A stretch of 42,759 bases of DNA from the NCBI RefSeq assembly GCF_001435815.1, contig NZ_AZFV01000025.1, positions 1 to 42,759 of the forward strand, given 5' to 3'. This document shows, piece by piece, positions 34,306-42,759 of this stretch. This stretch comes from Companilactobacillus nantensis DSM 16982 (GTDB lineage Bacteria; Bacillota; Bacilli; Lactobacillales; Lactobacillaceae). Numbering within the stretch: position 1 is the stretch's first letter; each line of letters opens with the position of its first letter. The notes below the pieces were generated by a model that saw only the letters and a program-made list of their open reading frames with translations, was not told where the DNA came from and searched no databases. The position numbers were made by a program, and so were the translations under genes.

Positions 34306-34629
34306 TTACAAAATTGAGGCCAATTTATCATCTTTAAACTGTCTACGTAACCTTTTACCAACAACACTTTTAGCGGGAACATCCTTTTGAATTTGTTCAT
34401 AGATTGCTTTAATTTCTTCAGGGACGTCTTCCCTACTTGTTTGATAGTAATTGACAATGTAGTGGGATAACTTAGCAATAACTTCAAAATAAACTTTGTC
34501 ATCGTTGTTTCCCATCAAAGGTCGGGCACATTCTGCGACGACCTTTTTTAGTTCTGCATTATTTTTAATTATTTGATTGTTATAAACGGCACCTAGACTT
34601 TTTATTAAATTATTACTTTTTTCATCCAT
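34306..34629 (-). CDS. Bacteriocin immunity-like protein (enterocin A immunity type)
   Basis: A 107-residue soluble, charged helical protein with the length and pattern of class IIa bacteriocin immunity proteins (EntA_Immun family): MDEKSNNLIKSLGAVYNN at the start, ELKKVVAECARPLMG, and SHYIVNYYQTSREDVPEEIKAIY. Such proteins protect cells by sealing the Man-PTS receptor bound by the bacteriocin. No bacteriocin precursor, leader peptide or ABC exporter is visible nearby, so it is an orphan. Assignment is by overall resemblance. It lies convergent to merR, 88 bp upstream of the jetD stop. Confidence 0.6.
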   Translation of the reverse strand: MDEKSNNLIKSLGAVYNNQIIKNNAELKKVVAECARPLMGNNDDKVYFEVIAKLSHYIVNYYQTSREDVPEEIKAIYEQIQKDVPAKSVVGKRLRRQFKDDKLASIL

Positions 34630-34717
34630 AATTTATTTATGCCTTCTTTATTTAATTTCAAACCATATCTATTATAATCACAGATGGAAATATTACATAA
34701 TATTTTTGTTTTTATAG

Positions 34718-35929
34718 TTAACATTTCAAGTGTTTCTCGATACTTTTAATTAATTCAGAAATTATAGCTTCTTGAAAAACAACACATTGCTTTTCTTTCA
34801 TTAATAATTTGAGAGATAATAATCTTTCATTTTTTATACCATTCAAAACATCAGTTTTGATACTTAATTTTTTCAGGCTGGTTGTATATTCACAAACAAA
34901 CAATTGATCCGACATACCAAAAAGATGGACCCTCTTGGGATATTTTTCAAGTATTTTTTGGGACATAACCAATCCAGCTGGATCAAGATCACTTGAATAA
35001 TAAATTTCAATATTATTTGGTAATAAATCTAGTAATTTCCATGTTGCATATTTAAACTGGCCGCTAGTCATAATCAGTGGTACCATCTTAAATTTATCCG
35101 CAATTACTGCATAAACACTAGAGTTCTCAATTAAAAAGACTTTATTACCTATAATGGGTTCAATTATTTTCATCTTCATTAACTGCATAAGTGGAACATT
35201 CCAAATTAAGTGATTATCTGCTGCAGCTTTAAAAATGGGCGAATCTCCCTTCAAATTCTTAACAGTCACAAAATTCAAAATATCATCTTTTACAATATTG
35301 ACAGCTAGATATACGTCAATATTATCTCGATTTTTCACACCCATTGACACTATACAATCATAAAATAAATTTCCTAACAATCTTCCTTTATCCAAACTAT
35401 GAGGATTTTCAAACAATTGATAAGCAAAAACTGGCAGGCGAGTTAATTTTGTTGGCAAATTTTTTAATGCTAATTCAACCTTTTGAAAACTATCAATACT
35501 TAACTCCTTGTTAAAATTCCGTTTAATTATCGATACTGCCAAAAGCTTATATACCGTCGGTGCTATTTCTGACACTTTAGAAAGATATTGTTGCCATCGA
35601 ATCTCTATTCCTGCATCGATATCTCTTTTGGTAAGTAATTTTTTTCCAATAATAAATTCAATAACTGTTTTTATATTGATTTCTCCAAATTTACTGTCAT
35701 TATAAGCAGAAATAAATTCGGTTACCTGAAACCGTTCTGTTTTTCTCCATTTTGATTGGCTTATTCCGAGAAATAACAAAAGTGCCTCAACATTCTTCAG
35801 ATCTGATTTATTTATAGAACCTTTGAATTCACCATAATAGTAATATTTTTTTGCAATTTCCTTAATAACGTGCAAAAGCTCAGGATCACTCTCAAAATAG
35901 AAAATAGCTTCATGTATTTTATTGTCCAT
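34718..35929 (-). CDS. jetD: Wadjet JetD-like Toprim nuclease subunit (DUF2399/TIGR02679)
   Basis: A 403-residue protein, last of the four-gene operon. The N-terminal part (about 1-180) is family-specific. GRLLGNLFYDCI (about 182-193) and the C-terminal Toprim-like part are typical of DUF2399: VFLIENSSVYAVI with the conserved Glu (268), and IYYSSDLDPAGL with Asp314 and Asp316, the expected metal ligands. In Wadjet systems JetD is the topoVI/Spo11-like nuclease that cuts DNA after the JetABC motor stalls on a small circle. Its start overlaps jetC by 11 bases. Confidence 0.87.
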   Translation of the reverse strand: MDNKIHEAIFYFESDPELLHVIKEIAKKYYYYGEFKGSINKSDLKNVEALLLFLGISQSKWRKTERFQVTEFISAYNDSKFGEINIKTVIEFIIGKKLLTKRDIDAGIEIRWQQYLSKVSEIAPTVYKLLAVSIIKRNFNKELSIDSFQKVELALKNLPTKLTRLPVFAYQLFENPHSLDKGRLLGNLFYDCIVSMGVKNRDNIDVYLAVNIVKDDILNFVTVKNLKGDSPIFKAAADNHLIWNVPLMQLMKMKIIEPIIGNKVFLIENSSVYAVIADKFKMVPLIMTSGQFKYATWKLLDLLPNNIEIYYSSDLDPAGLVMSQKILEKYPKRVHLFGMSDQLFVCEYTTSLKKLSIKTDVLNGIKNERLLSLKLLMKEKQCVVFQEAIISELIKSIEKHLKC

Positions 35930-38900
35930 TATTTTCTACCCTCTCCTTACCATCCCAATGTAATTGAATAGCAGTTACCAAATCACCATCTTTACCTTTA
36001 TCTCTCAGCAATTCATATGTATTAAGACTAGGTACAGTATCGTACTCTGCCTGTAATTGTTGAGAAGTCATAATATAATTAAATCCTAATTGATCAATAG
36101 TTTTAAAAAGCTGGCTAATGTTACTCTCATCAATTCCGGCAAAAGCTTCGTCCAATGTAATGATTCGAGGAGCATTCTTACGTGCATTGTTATAACGAGC
36201 TGACATAGCAACAAATAATGGTGTATACATCGTAATTGCTTTCTCACCACCAGAAAGTTTGTTAAAAACGACCTTAGTCAATTGACGTTTGTTTTTACCA
36301 TTTTGTGTATAGAATATTCTAAATTGAAACCAATTGCGATAATCCAATGCATCCCTCAATATTTTCGTCATTTGAATTTCTTGACCATGATCTTCATAGG
36401 CAATCCTTTTTTCATTAATTTTGCTATTCAAAAAAGTTTTAATTTTAGATAAATCTTGATGGTTCAAAACCTTCGGATCTTTTTTCAAAAGAGCAACACC
36501 TTCTTGATTCTCATTATTACTCAATTCATCTGAAGGTTTAATTTCCCACTTAATACTAAGCTTCAAGTTAGAATTATTTTCCTGCTGGCTTAATATCTGA
36601 TTCATATCTACGATCCAGTCCTGGGCCTTATTTATGTTTTGCCTAATAACTTCACCCAGACTATCAAAAATAATTTCCCTGAATAATTTCTCTTCAGCTT
36701 CTGTCATTGCCTCAAGGTTAACTTGCATCTGTTCTTTAAGCTGGTGATCTAACTTAGTTATTAACTCATCAATACCTGATAATTCAACCAATACTTCTTG
36801 ATGATGATTCAAGTACAATTTCCAGAAATCAATGTCCCCCCTATTCTTAGGGAAATTTTTAATCCAATCCGGGACATCTAAAGTATCTCTCGCTTTTTGC
36901 CTTGGCCTGAAATTCAACAAACTATTACTCTGAGCACTGAATTTACTATTCATAATTTCAATATCATGATTTAAAGTTTCAGAATCTATTGCCTCATCTG
37001 AAATCAAATTATCCTTAAATTCCTTTTGTAAATCTTGATTGGATCCTACTTCTAAGTATAATTCCTGATTCAAAGTCTCTACCAATAATTTTGAAAAAGG
37101 ACATTCAAAGTCTAACTTTTTTTGAAGATTTACGATATTTATTTTAGTTTTTTCTGATCGCCCAGCTAAATCTTGAAGTTTAACGCTATTCTCCTTTTGT
37201 ACATATTTGATTTGATCAATTCTTTCTCCTATTTCGACAAGCCGTCTGTTAATTGTGTCTAGATTACCAGCAATCCGTTGGCGATCTTCATTTACCTTAA
37301 TCTCAAATTGAATATCTTTAATATCACTAATCAATTGAGATAATTCTTTTTGTCTTACAGCTAATTCCTTATTCATTCTAATCAATGATTCTTCTAAATC
37401 CTTAATTCGTTCGATTAGATTACTAATATGACTTAGTTCTTTGTTCCAATCATTGATTGAATTAACATATTGCTGCATTCCATTCTTAGCCGATTCAAAT
37501 GCTGACTTACTTTTTGAAATAGTCTGATAATTCTTACTTAATTGTTTGATTTCTAAAAAATAATATTGCAATTCTTCCTTTTTGTGCTCTAATCTTTCAC
37601 TAAAATCTATAGTTGTTTTCGTTTGAGATTCAATGTTTCTATTGACATCCTCCAATTGAAATTTTAATAAAGATAAATTATCGTCTTTGGGAATTCTAAC
37701 TATATCCTTTTCCAAAGTATCTATTTGATTCCCTTTTTCGGTTAAAGAATTCTCTAATTTTTTCAATTGAATTAATTTATCATCAATTCTTTTTTGTAAG
37801 TTGTCTATTCTAGCTTTACGAAAACGTTCTTGTGCCGTAGCACCAATAAATTGTGCTTCATAGTTGTCCTTCGCTTTTCCAACTAAGATTCCCACTTGAA
37901 ACTCACCATCTGGCGTAATAACAACATCAACATCAGTACTATCTTTGTTAACAGCTATGCTACTCAATAGGTCATATATTAGCGATTCAGGAATTGCTGT
38001 TGTAACATCAATATCAGGTTTTAAATAATCCATCAAAGTAGGCATAAACATTTTTGGATTAGCTTTCAAGGTCGTGTCGCCAATTGTAATTACTCCGTCT
38101 TGTGAAACCAATCCATCCAAAATGCCACTCTCTAGTAAGGCACCTTCTATTTGATTTATAGTTGAAGTATCAACATTTTCTTTAAATTTCAAAAGTTGAT
38201 AAAAGGGAATCAACTTTTGGTTCTGTCTAATTTTTTTGCGATAGTGCAACCGTTCCGGTACAGGATATTTCTGTGCTCTAATTTCATCTTGTTCTGTTTG
38301 AAGTTCTTCTATCTCTACATTAACATTATCAATATTGTAATTAATTTCTTGAATTGCATTTTGTATGATTCCTTTTTTCTCATTAAATACGTCTATCAAT
38401 GGTTCAATCACTTTCGATAATCTTGGCATATCAATGGTATATATCTTATCTAAATTAGTTTGGATTATTCCAACAACATCCTTGTCAATTTCAAATTTTA
38501 AACTATCACTATATTTCTGAAACATTTGTTTTAAATCAAATAACTCCTCACTATATTTTGATTCCAAATTTCTTTGTTTCATTTTATAGTCATTTAATTT
38601 TTTATTTTCATCTTCCAATTGTCTATCCAATTGATCAACGTTTTTCTGAATCCACTCGCATTCTTGATATTTATTGACTATCTTTTCTAAGCAATCCAAA
38701 TTTTCAATAGATTCTTTTTTCCATTGTACAATATCGACGCTTGGGTAATCACTAGCAACCAAAAAGACTTGCTTATGCTGTTTATAAAAACCAGACTTAA
38801 CCGCTAAATATTCAAGAGTCTTAGATATTTGAGTAAGATTTTCTTCATAATTCGTTTCTTTTTTCTTTAAATCAGATATTTTATCTTGAAGTTTTTTTAT

Positions 38901-40004
38901 ATCACCTTCGTAAATCAAAATCCTGTCATTCTTATTATTCTCATTTTGATTCATCTGTGAGAGTTTTTGTCTTAGCTTTTTAGCTTCTTCCACTAAGTTA
39001 AAACCTTCATTACCTGCTAACTTTTCTTTTAATTGGATATTTGAATCAAGTTCTCTATCTAGTTCTATATTGGATTCATTAATTGAATTTCGCTTATTTT
39101 CGATTTCTCTACGTTTCGAATTCAATTGAGAAAATTTCCGTGTTAACTTTTCAGCTTGCTGCAGATGATTTTCCGTAACATGAGCTAAGGCGACTAGTTG
39201 ATGCCGCCTATAATTTGTATAGGCTTTTAGTAATGGCTGTAGTTCTTTTTTCTGATATTCATTGTGATCAATATTTGCATTTGACTGATCGATTTGGTCC
39301 AATGTTCTCGCACTGTCCTGAACATTATCTTCGGTCAGACTTGGCAGAGAATCAGATAAAATACCTTCAAGTTTAGCCGGCTTCAAATCATTATTTAATT
39401 TTGGATTTCTTAATTGAATCAGCAATTTGATAGTGTTTTCTAAATCATCAATATTTTTAAATCCAAAAATATTTTCACTAATATAATTTGCATATTCTTT
39501 CTGAGAGTTAAAGACTTGCCCACTACCCTCTAACCTGTTTCTCAACTGTTTTTTACTCAATGTGATAGCAGAATTCGTAGTTTCATTAATCATTAAAGAA
39601 AAATCCGAACCTATTCTACGACCATCATTTATTACGAAGTACCAACGATTAAGATTAGTGGATTTCCTTCCACCACGCATCCCGATACCGGTTGTAATAT
39701 ATTGCTCTCCAATTTTATATTCAGCCCATAAATACCCAACTCCTTCTTTATCCTTCCCATTTACATCCTCATCACCTAAAAAATAATCAATCATTTTTTT
39801 ATCACGGCTACCAAAGGAGTCTAATCTACTAGGCTCAACATTACCGTCTAAAAGAATCGGCATCAAACTCTGCATAGTGATAGACTTACCGGCCCCATTT
39901 CTACCTCGGAATAATAGATGACCATCACTCAATTCAAAAACCTGATTTTGATAATACCAAAAATTAATTAGGCCCAATCGATTCAAAACAAATTTATTTT
40001 CCAT
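35919..40004 (-). CDS. jetC: Wadjet JetC-like SMC/MukB-type ATPase (TIGR02680)
   Basis: An SMC-like ATPase of about 1361 residues. The head starts with Walker A GRNGAGKS (about 34-41). Long coiled coils surround a hinge-like region near 600-760. The C-terminal half-head has the ABC signature NKLSGGEKAITMYTPL (about 1250), Walker B RIITLDEAF (about 1280-1288) and D-loop GID. TIGR02680 proteins are the motor of a Wadjet class. ATG 40004, preceded by AGGG, is favoured; a GTG at 40019 inside the jetB end is possible. All ATPase motifs are intact, so the gene looks functional. Confidence 0.93.
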   Translation of the reverse strand: MENKFVLNRLGLINFWYYQNQVFELSDGHLLFRGRNGAGKSITMQSLMPILLDGNVEPSRLDSFGSRDKKMIDYFLGDEDVNGKDKEGVGYLWAEYKIGEQYITTGIGMRGGRKSTNLNRWYFVINDGRRIGSDFSLMINETTNSAITLSKKQLRNRLEGSGQVFNSQKEYANYISENIFGFKNIDDLENTIKLLIQLRNPKLNNDLKPAKLEGILSDSLPSLTEDNVQDSARTLDQIDQSNANIDHNEYQKKELQPLLKAYTNYRRHQLVALAHVTENHLQQAEKLTRKFSQLNSKRREIENKRNSINESNIELDRELDSNIQLKEKLAGNEGFNLVEEAKKLRQKLSQMNQNENNKNDRILIYEGDIKKLQDKISDLKKKETNYEENLTQISKTLEYLAVKSGFYKQHKQVFLVASDYPSVDIVQWKKESIENLDCLEKIVNKYQECEWIQKNVDQLDRQLEDENKKLNDYKMKQRNLESKYSEELFDLKQMFQKYSDSLKFEIDKDVVGIIQTNLDKIYTIDMPRLSKVIEPLIDVFNEKKGIIQNAIQEINYNIDNVNVEIEELQTEQDEIRAQKYPVPERLHYRKKIRQNQKLIPFYQLLKFKENVDTSTINQIEGALLESGILDGLVSQDGVITIGDTTLKANPKMFMPTLMDYLKPDIDVTTAIPESLIYDLLSSIAVNKDSTDVDVVITPDGEFQVGILVGKAKDNYEAQFIGATAQERFRKARIDNLQKRIDDKLIQLKKLENSLTEKGNQIDTLEKDIVRIPKDDNLSLLKFQLEDVNRNIESQTKTTIDFSERLEHKKEELQYYFLEIKQLSKNYQTISKSKSAFESAKNGMQQYVNSINDWNKELSHISNLIERIKDLEESLIRMNKELAVRQKELSQLISDIKDIQFEIKVNEDRQRIAGNLDTINRRLVEIGERIDQIKYVQKENSVKLQDLAGRSEKTKINIVNLQKKLDFECPFSKLLVETLNQELYLEVGSNQDLQKEFKDNLISDEAIDSETLNHDIEIMNSKFSAQSNSLLNFRPRQKARDTLDVPDWIKNFPKNRGDIDFWKLYLNHHQEVLVELSGIDELITKLDHQLKEQMQVNLEAMTEAEEKLFREIIFDSLGEVIRQNINKAQDWIVDMNQILSQQENNSNLKLSIKWEIKPSDELSNNENQEGVALLKKDPKVLNHQDLSKIKTFLNSKINEKRIAYEDHGQEIQMTKILRDALDYRNWFQFRIFYTQNGKNKRQLTKVVFNKLSGGEKAITMYTPLFVAMSARYNNARKNAPRIITLDEAFAGIDESNISQLFKTIDQLGFNYIMTSQQLQAEYDTVPSLNTYELLRDKGKDGDLVTAIQLHWDGKERVENNGQ

Positions 40005-40011
40005 ATTTTCC

Positions 40012-41112
40012 CTACTCACTTAGTGTAAACTCCCCATTGAGACGATAAAATATTGGTGTGACTAACAATAAACCATCACTTTGGAGTATCAAACCATCAT
40101 TGACCGTTTGCATCAACAACTCTTTTGCTATTGATTCAAATGATTTTTCTCGGTAAGCTTTTGACAATAATTCTCGGTTTTTCTGTACAACTTCAGAAAC
40201 AATACTTTGCCATTGTGTAAGATTTAAGTGAAGTTGACCAAATTCATCTGGTACAAAACTTCGATTTCTAATTTTTGATCCTATTAGCATTAATAGATCC
40301 CCACTACTTCCATTATCAGGAATATACTTAATTCCAATTCGTCGATTTTCACTCACTAATATTCCAAGATTTTTTGAAAGTTCAAATTCATAAAATGAAT
40401 TAATTTCGAAAAACTTGGTCAAACGTTCTTGTTCACTGCGCATATACCTAAATAAGGATTCTGTTTCATTGGTTCGACAAATTCCAACCGACAAGAATAA
40501 TCTTTGAATCACCTGCATACTAATATTCTTAGTTTCACTTATAGGAACTAACTCACTAGAATCAGTTAATGACTGTATATTTTTCGAAAACATATTTAAA
40601 AAGTACCTAGAATAATTAGTCGAGTTAAACAATGCCACCTGTTCCTCATTCCTATCAAAATCATCGAATTTTCCATCTAAGACAATAATTATTTTTAAAG
40701 CAATCATCTGTTGTAAAATACGAACAAGCCTTTTTCGAATATGATACTGTGTCCAATCTAAATCATTAGGCATGGTCCGTTTTAAATAGCTAGTCAAGTC
40801 TGGCAGTATGAATGGAGATTCCGGCCCACTTTCTTCAACAAATGCCATTGCACACGCAAACATCACATAATCGCTTGTCTCATTAAATCCTTCAATACCC
40901 ATGAATGCCTCTGTATGGAATGGCTTTTTTTCTATCTTTGCAAAGTGTGCATTTAAAACTAAAGCCATATTCAAATCGTTGTTACAAATTTTTTGAATAT
41001 CTTTCGAATATTTTTTTATTAACCGAAAAATTTCTTGATTGTCTTTTTCTAAAATCACGTGGAATTCTAACAATCTATCAAGACAAATTTTTACATCTTC
41101 ATCATCTTTCAT
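40012..41112 (-). CDS. jetB: Wadjet JetB-like protein (DUF2398/TIGR02678)
   Basis: A 366-residue protein of the DUF2398 family, which in Wadjet corresponds to the kite-like winged-helix subunit linking the SMC heads. DYVMFACAMAFVEESG with LKRTMPNDLDWTQYHIRKRLVRILQQMIAL is a typical family region, and TNYSRYFLNMF is also seen. Its ATG overlaps the jetA stop (TAATG), so translation is coupled and the subunits are probably made in a set ratio. Family assignment is from memory of these motifs. Confidence 0.83.
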   Translation of the reverse strand: MKDDEDVKICLDRLLEFHVILEKDNQEIFRLIKKYSKDIQKICNNDLNMALVLNAHFAKIEKKPFHTEAFMGIEGFNETSDYVMFACAMAFVEESGPESPFILPDLTSYLKRTMPNDLDWTQYHIRKRLVRILQQMIALKIIIVLDGKFDDFDRNEEQVALFNSTNYSRYFLNMFSKNIQSLTDSSELVPISETKNISMQVIQRLFLSVGICRTNETESLFRYMRSEQERLTKFFEINSFYEFELSKNLGILVSENRRIGIKYIPDNGSSGDLLMLIGSKIRNRSFVPDEFGQLHLNLTQWQSIVSEVVQKNRELLSKAYREKSFESIAKELLMQTVNDGLILQSDGLLLVTPIFYRLNGEFTLSE

Positions 41113-42590
41113 TATGCTATTCCCTCCACAATTTTGAATTTAGCATCTGGAAGCGTTAGATATCCATCATCAAATTCAATAGTAACTTTCTTTTCAGGGT
41201 TAATCTCGATTTCAAAAATCCAACCTAATTGTGTAGAAACACGATGATTGGTTGTCATTATTGCAATAGAAAAATATCTTATCAGCTCACGCCTAATTTG
41301 TTTTGGTAAATGGTTATTATCTGACAAAACTAGTTCACCGTTTTTTAAATAACTATTCCAAAGCTGTTGGTTTTTATTGCGTTCTTCTAGTTTTCTCTTT
41401 CTAACTACTTCTTGTCTTTCCGAATTGATTATAAATGATTTGTTAGCCACTCGAGGGCGGTTCTTACGACTCTTAGAAGTTAACGATGTGGTAGGTACTG
41501 TCATCTTCCAAATGTCATCCAACTGGCTGGTAACATCCATGTTACATGATTGTATATGCCTCGTTTTGCTTGCTCCAAACAGTGTTGCCGATAATTTATT
41601 TGCTTTGAAAAAACTTTTTTCTTCAGATTCATCACTATCAACCAACACTTGAAACCATTCTGCAATTTTCAAGTAGTCCTTAGATCGACTATGATATTGC
41701 AAATTGCTTTCAGTAATGGCCTGAATAATGTTAGTCACTCGACTCATGGCTTCATTAGTTTGGCTAATTAAATTAGTATATTCACTTTCACGACTGTCAG
41801 TATCCATAAACCAATAACACATAAATTTCCATGTATCACGAACACGTTTCTCTACACCTTCGATATTCTGCTGTCCCAAGCTTAATTTATTGCTCTCGTG
41901 TATTTCTTGTAGTTTGACGATATTAGTAATTGTATCCTGAGAAACAGAATTCAGTGCCAAGCTTATTTTTATACTCGTTTGCTGCATACTTCTAATAAAT
42001 TCCCGCAAATATTTCACAAATTTTAGTTTGTAAACTAGAAATTCAGTTGTCTGCATTAAATCTTCCACTCTACTGCTAGTCAAATATGCAATATAACCTG
42101 TTGCATTCTTACGTATCTTATCAAATCTAGTTTGTAGATCATCCCAACCATCAAGTAAATCTTGATTTGATAGTGAATTAATGATTTTTAAAGACTCTAG
42201 AAAACGTTTGAACATATGTGAATCAAGGTCACTTGTATTATCATCTTCTTCTGGAAGTGCTTGAATAAATTCCTCTATTTCAATCCCCACCGTTGTGATC
42301 TGATAACGAAAATGTTTATTACGATATTCTTCAATGGTTTTTGGTTGACTCATCTCTTGCTGAACCTGCAAATTTCCCCACTCAACCAATCCTGAAAGAT
42401 CATTGTCCAGTTGATTAGTTGTATATTCACTTAGACCAGACATATGGACACCCTTCAAAATATCTTCCTTGTACAACAAATTATTCATTCGTTGATTTTG
42501 AAGATAAAAGAATCTCATAATTCGACGATAACGGTCTACATTATCAGCATTTAAATATGTGAATTGTCTTACTTTTTCGAAATCACTCAT
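41112..42590 (-). CDS. jetA: Wadjet JetA-like protein (DUF2397/TIGR02677)
   Basis: A 492-residue protein of the DUF2397 family, the kleisin-like subunit of this Wadjet class. TYLNADNVDRYRRIMRFFYLQNQRMNNLLYKEDI-type N terminus with a helical-winged fold (about 10-130), a long helical middle, a basic segment KSRKNRPRVANK (about 375-386), and a C-terminal winged helix ending LPDAKFKIVEGIA. It is the first gene of the operon; the RBS is TTGGAG. Upstream, 169 bp to the window edge hold the promoter, but no clear -35/-10 pair was found. Confidence 0.85.
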   Translation of the reverse strand: MSDFEKVRQFTYLNADNVDRYRRIMRFFYLQNQRMNNLLYKEDILKGVHMSGLSEYTTNQLDNDLSGLVEWGNLQVQQEMSQPKTIEEYRNKHFRYQITTVGIEIEEFIQALPEEDDNTSDLDSHMFKRFLESLKIINSLSNQDLLDGWDDLQTRFDKIRKNATGYIAYLTSSRVEDLMQTTEFLVYKLKFVKYLREFIRSMQQTSIKISLALNSVSQDTITNIVKLQEIHESNKLSLGQQNIEGVEKRVRDTWKFMCYWFMDTDSRESEYTNLISQTNEAMSRVTNIIQAITESNLQYHSRSKDYLKIAEWFQVLVDSDESEEKSFFKANKLSATLFGASKTRHIQSCNMDVTSQLDDIWKMTVPTTSLTSKSRKNRPRVANKSFIINSERQEVVRKRKLEERNKNQQLWNSYLKNGELVLSDNNHLPKQIRRELIRYFSIAIMTTNHRVSTQLGWIFEIEINPEKKVTIEFDDGYLTLPDAKFKIVEGIA

Positions 42591-42759
42591 TTATTAACTC
42601 CAAATTGTATTGTTTGTAACATTTGAATTGTATAACATTAGAAAAATTGATATACGGATTTTCTCCTTAATCTGTAACTTTTGTTTTTAGCAGATGATAT
42701 ACTGAATTTTTAAAAAAATTCTTTTTTTTAAGACAAAAAAAGGGGCTGTGACATAACTC
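42591..42759 (-). promoter_or_regulatory. Upstream region of the jet operon
   Basis: A very AT-rich region that must carry the operon promoter unless transcription starts outside the window. A weak candidate is TTACAG, 17 bp, TATATC on the minus strand (about 42653-42681). An A/T hairpin with a T-run on the plus strand (about 42703-42729) and the sequence CTGTGACATAA (42746-42756) are also present. The last also occurs at 11-21. Confidence 0.3.

Noticed and set aside
38196-38420. Plus-strand open frames within jetC (also 39562-39786)
   Set aside because: They are antisense shadows of the long coiled-coil gene, with no RBS.
1-42759. CRISPR array, rRNA or tRNA genes
   Set aside because: No regularly spaced short repeats and no rRNA or tRNA-like sequences were seen in the window.

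Overview
The window is an AT-rich stretch of a low-GC Gram-positive chromosome, almost certainly Lactobacillaceae. Gene content and order are of the Companilactobacillus/Lactobacillus type, but the genus is a guess. The evidence is Bacilli-type ribosome binding sites, a Phe T-box in front of pheST, an infC-rpmI-rplT operon with an L20-type leader, the yqeG-yqeH-yhbY-nadD-yqeK-rsfS-yqeM cluster, the yqgN/rhomboid/yqgQ/glcK cluster and a SLAP-type wall domain. Nearly all genes lie on the minus strand. The plus-strand exceptions are a DUF3042 protein, acylphosphatase, YidC and a MerR regulator.

Layout, left to right. 0.2-4.2 kb: CDF metal transporter, a 43-residue unknown protein with its own promoter, a PLP-dependent methionine gamma-lyase-like protein and miaA. 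4.2-7.9 kb: DUF3042, rhodanese-like membrane protein, ROK glucokinase, YqgQ, rhomboid protease, 5-formyl-THF cyclo-ligase and rpmG. 8-16.8 kb: class B PBP, a HesB-fold protein, greA, mltG, pheT, pheS with a T-box, and a SpoU-type rRNA methyltransferase. 17-22.6 kb: acylphosphatase, YidC, a secreted amidase with a SLAP domain, an acidic lipoprotein and an OmpR/histidine-kinase pair; this block is about envelope synthesis and sensing. 23.2-32.6 kb: gnd, the YceD/TmcAL/YqeM/RsfS/YqeK/NadD/YhbY/YqeH/YqeG ribosome-assembly and NAD operon, then rplT, rpmI and infC (with an apparent AUA start). 32.7-34.6 kb: an SDR enzyme and MerR regulator facing away from each other over a MerR-style promoter, and an orphan bacteriocin-immunity-like gene.

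The right end (34.7-42.6 kb) is a four-gene overlapping operon encoding DUF2397, DUF2398, a 1361-residue SMC/MukB-like ATPase and a DUF2399 Toprim protein. This is a Wadjet-type (JetABCD) anti-plasmid condensin system. JetABC would form the loop-extruding ATPase and JetD the DNA-cleaving subunit.

The least explained signal is a family of intergenic elements of about 180-200 bp. There are four full copies (4542-4734, 23026-23210, 28789-28983, 29104-29305), a short copy (17423-17492) and a remnant (22813-22852). Each has conserved ends (TGCCGCCTCC...TCCGGCTAGTTTATT), a 19-25 bp outer stem and, in full copies, a conserved multi-arm core. The stems differ in sequence between copies while staying paired. 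This looks like compensatory change in a structured RNA or DNA element, and I could not match it to a named family.
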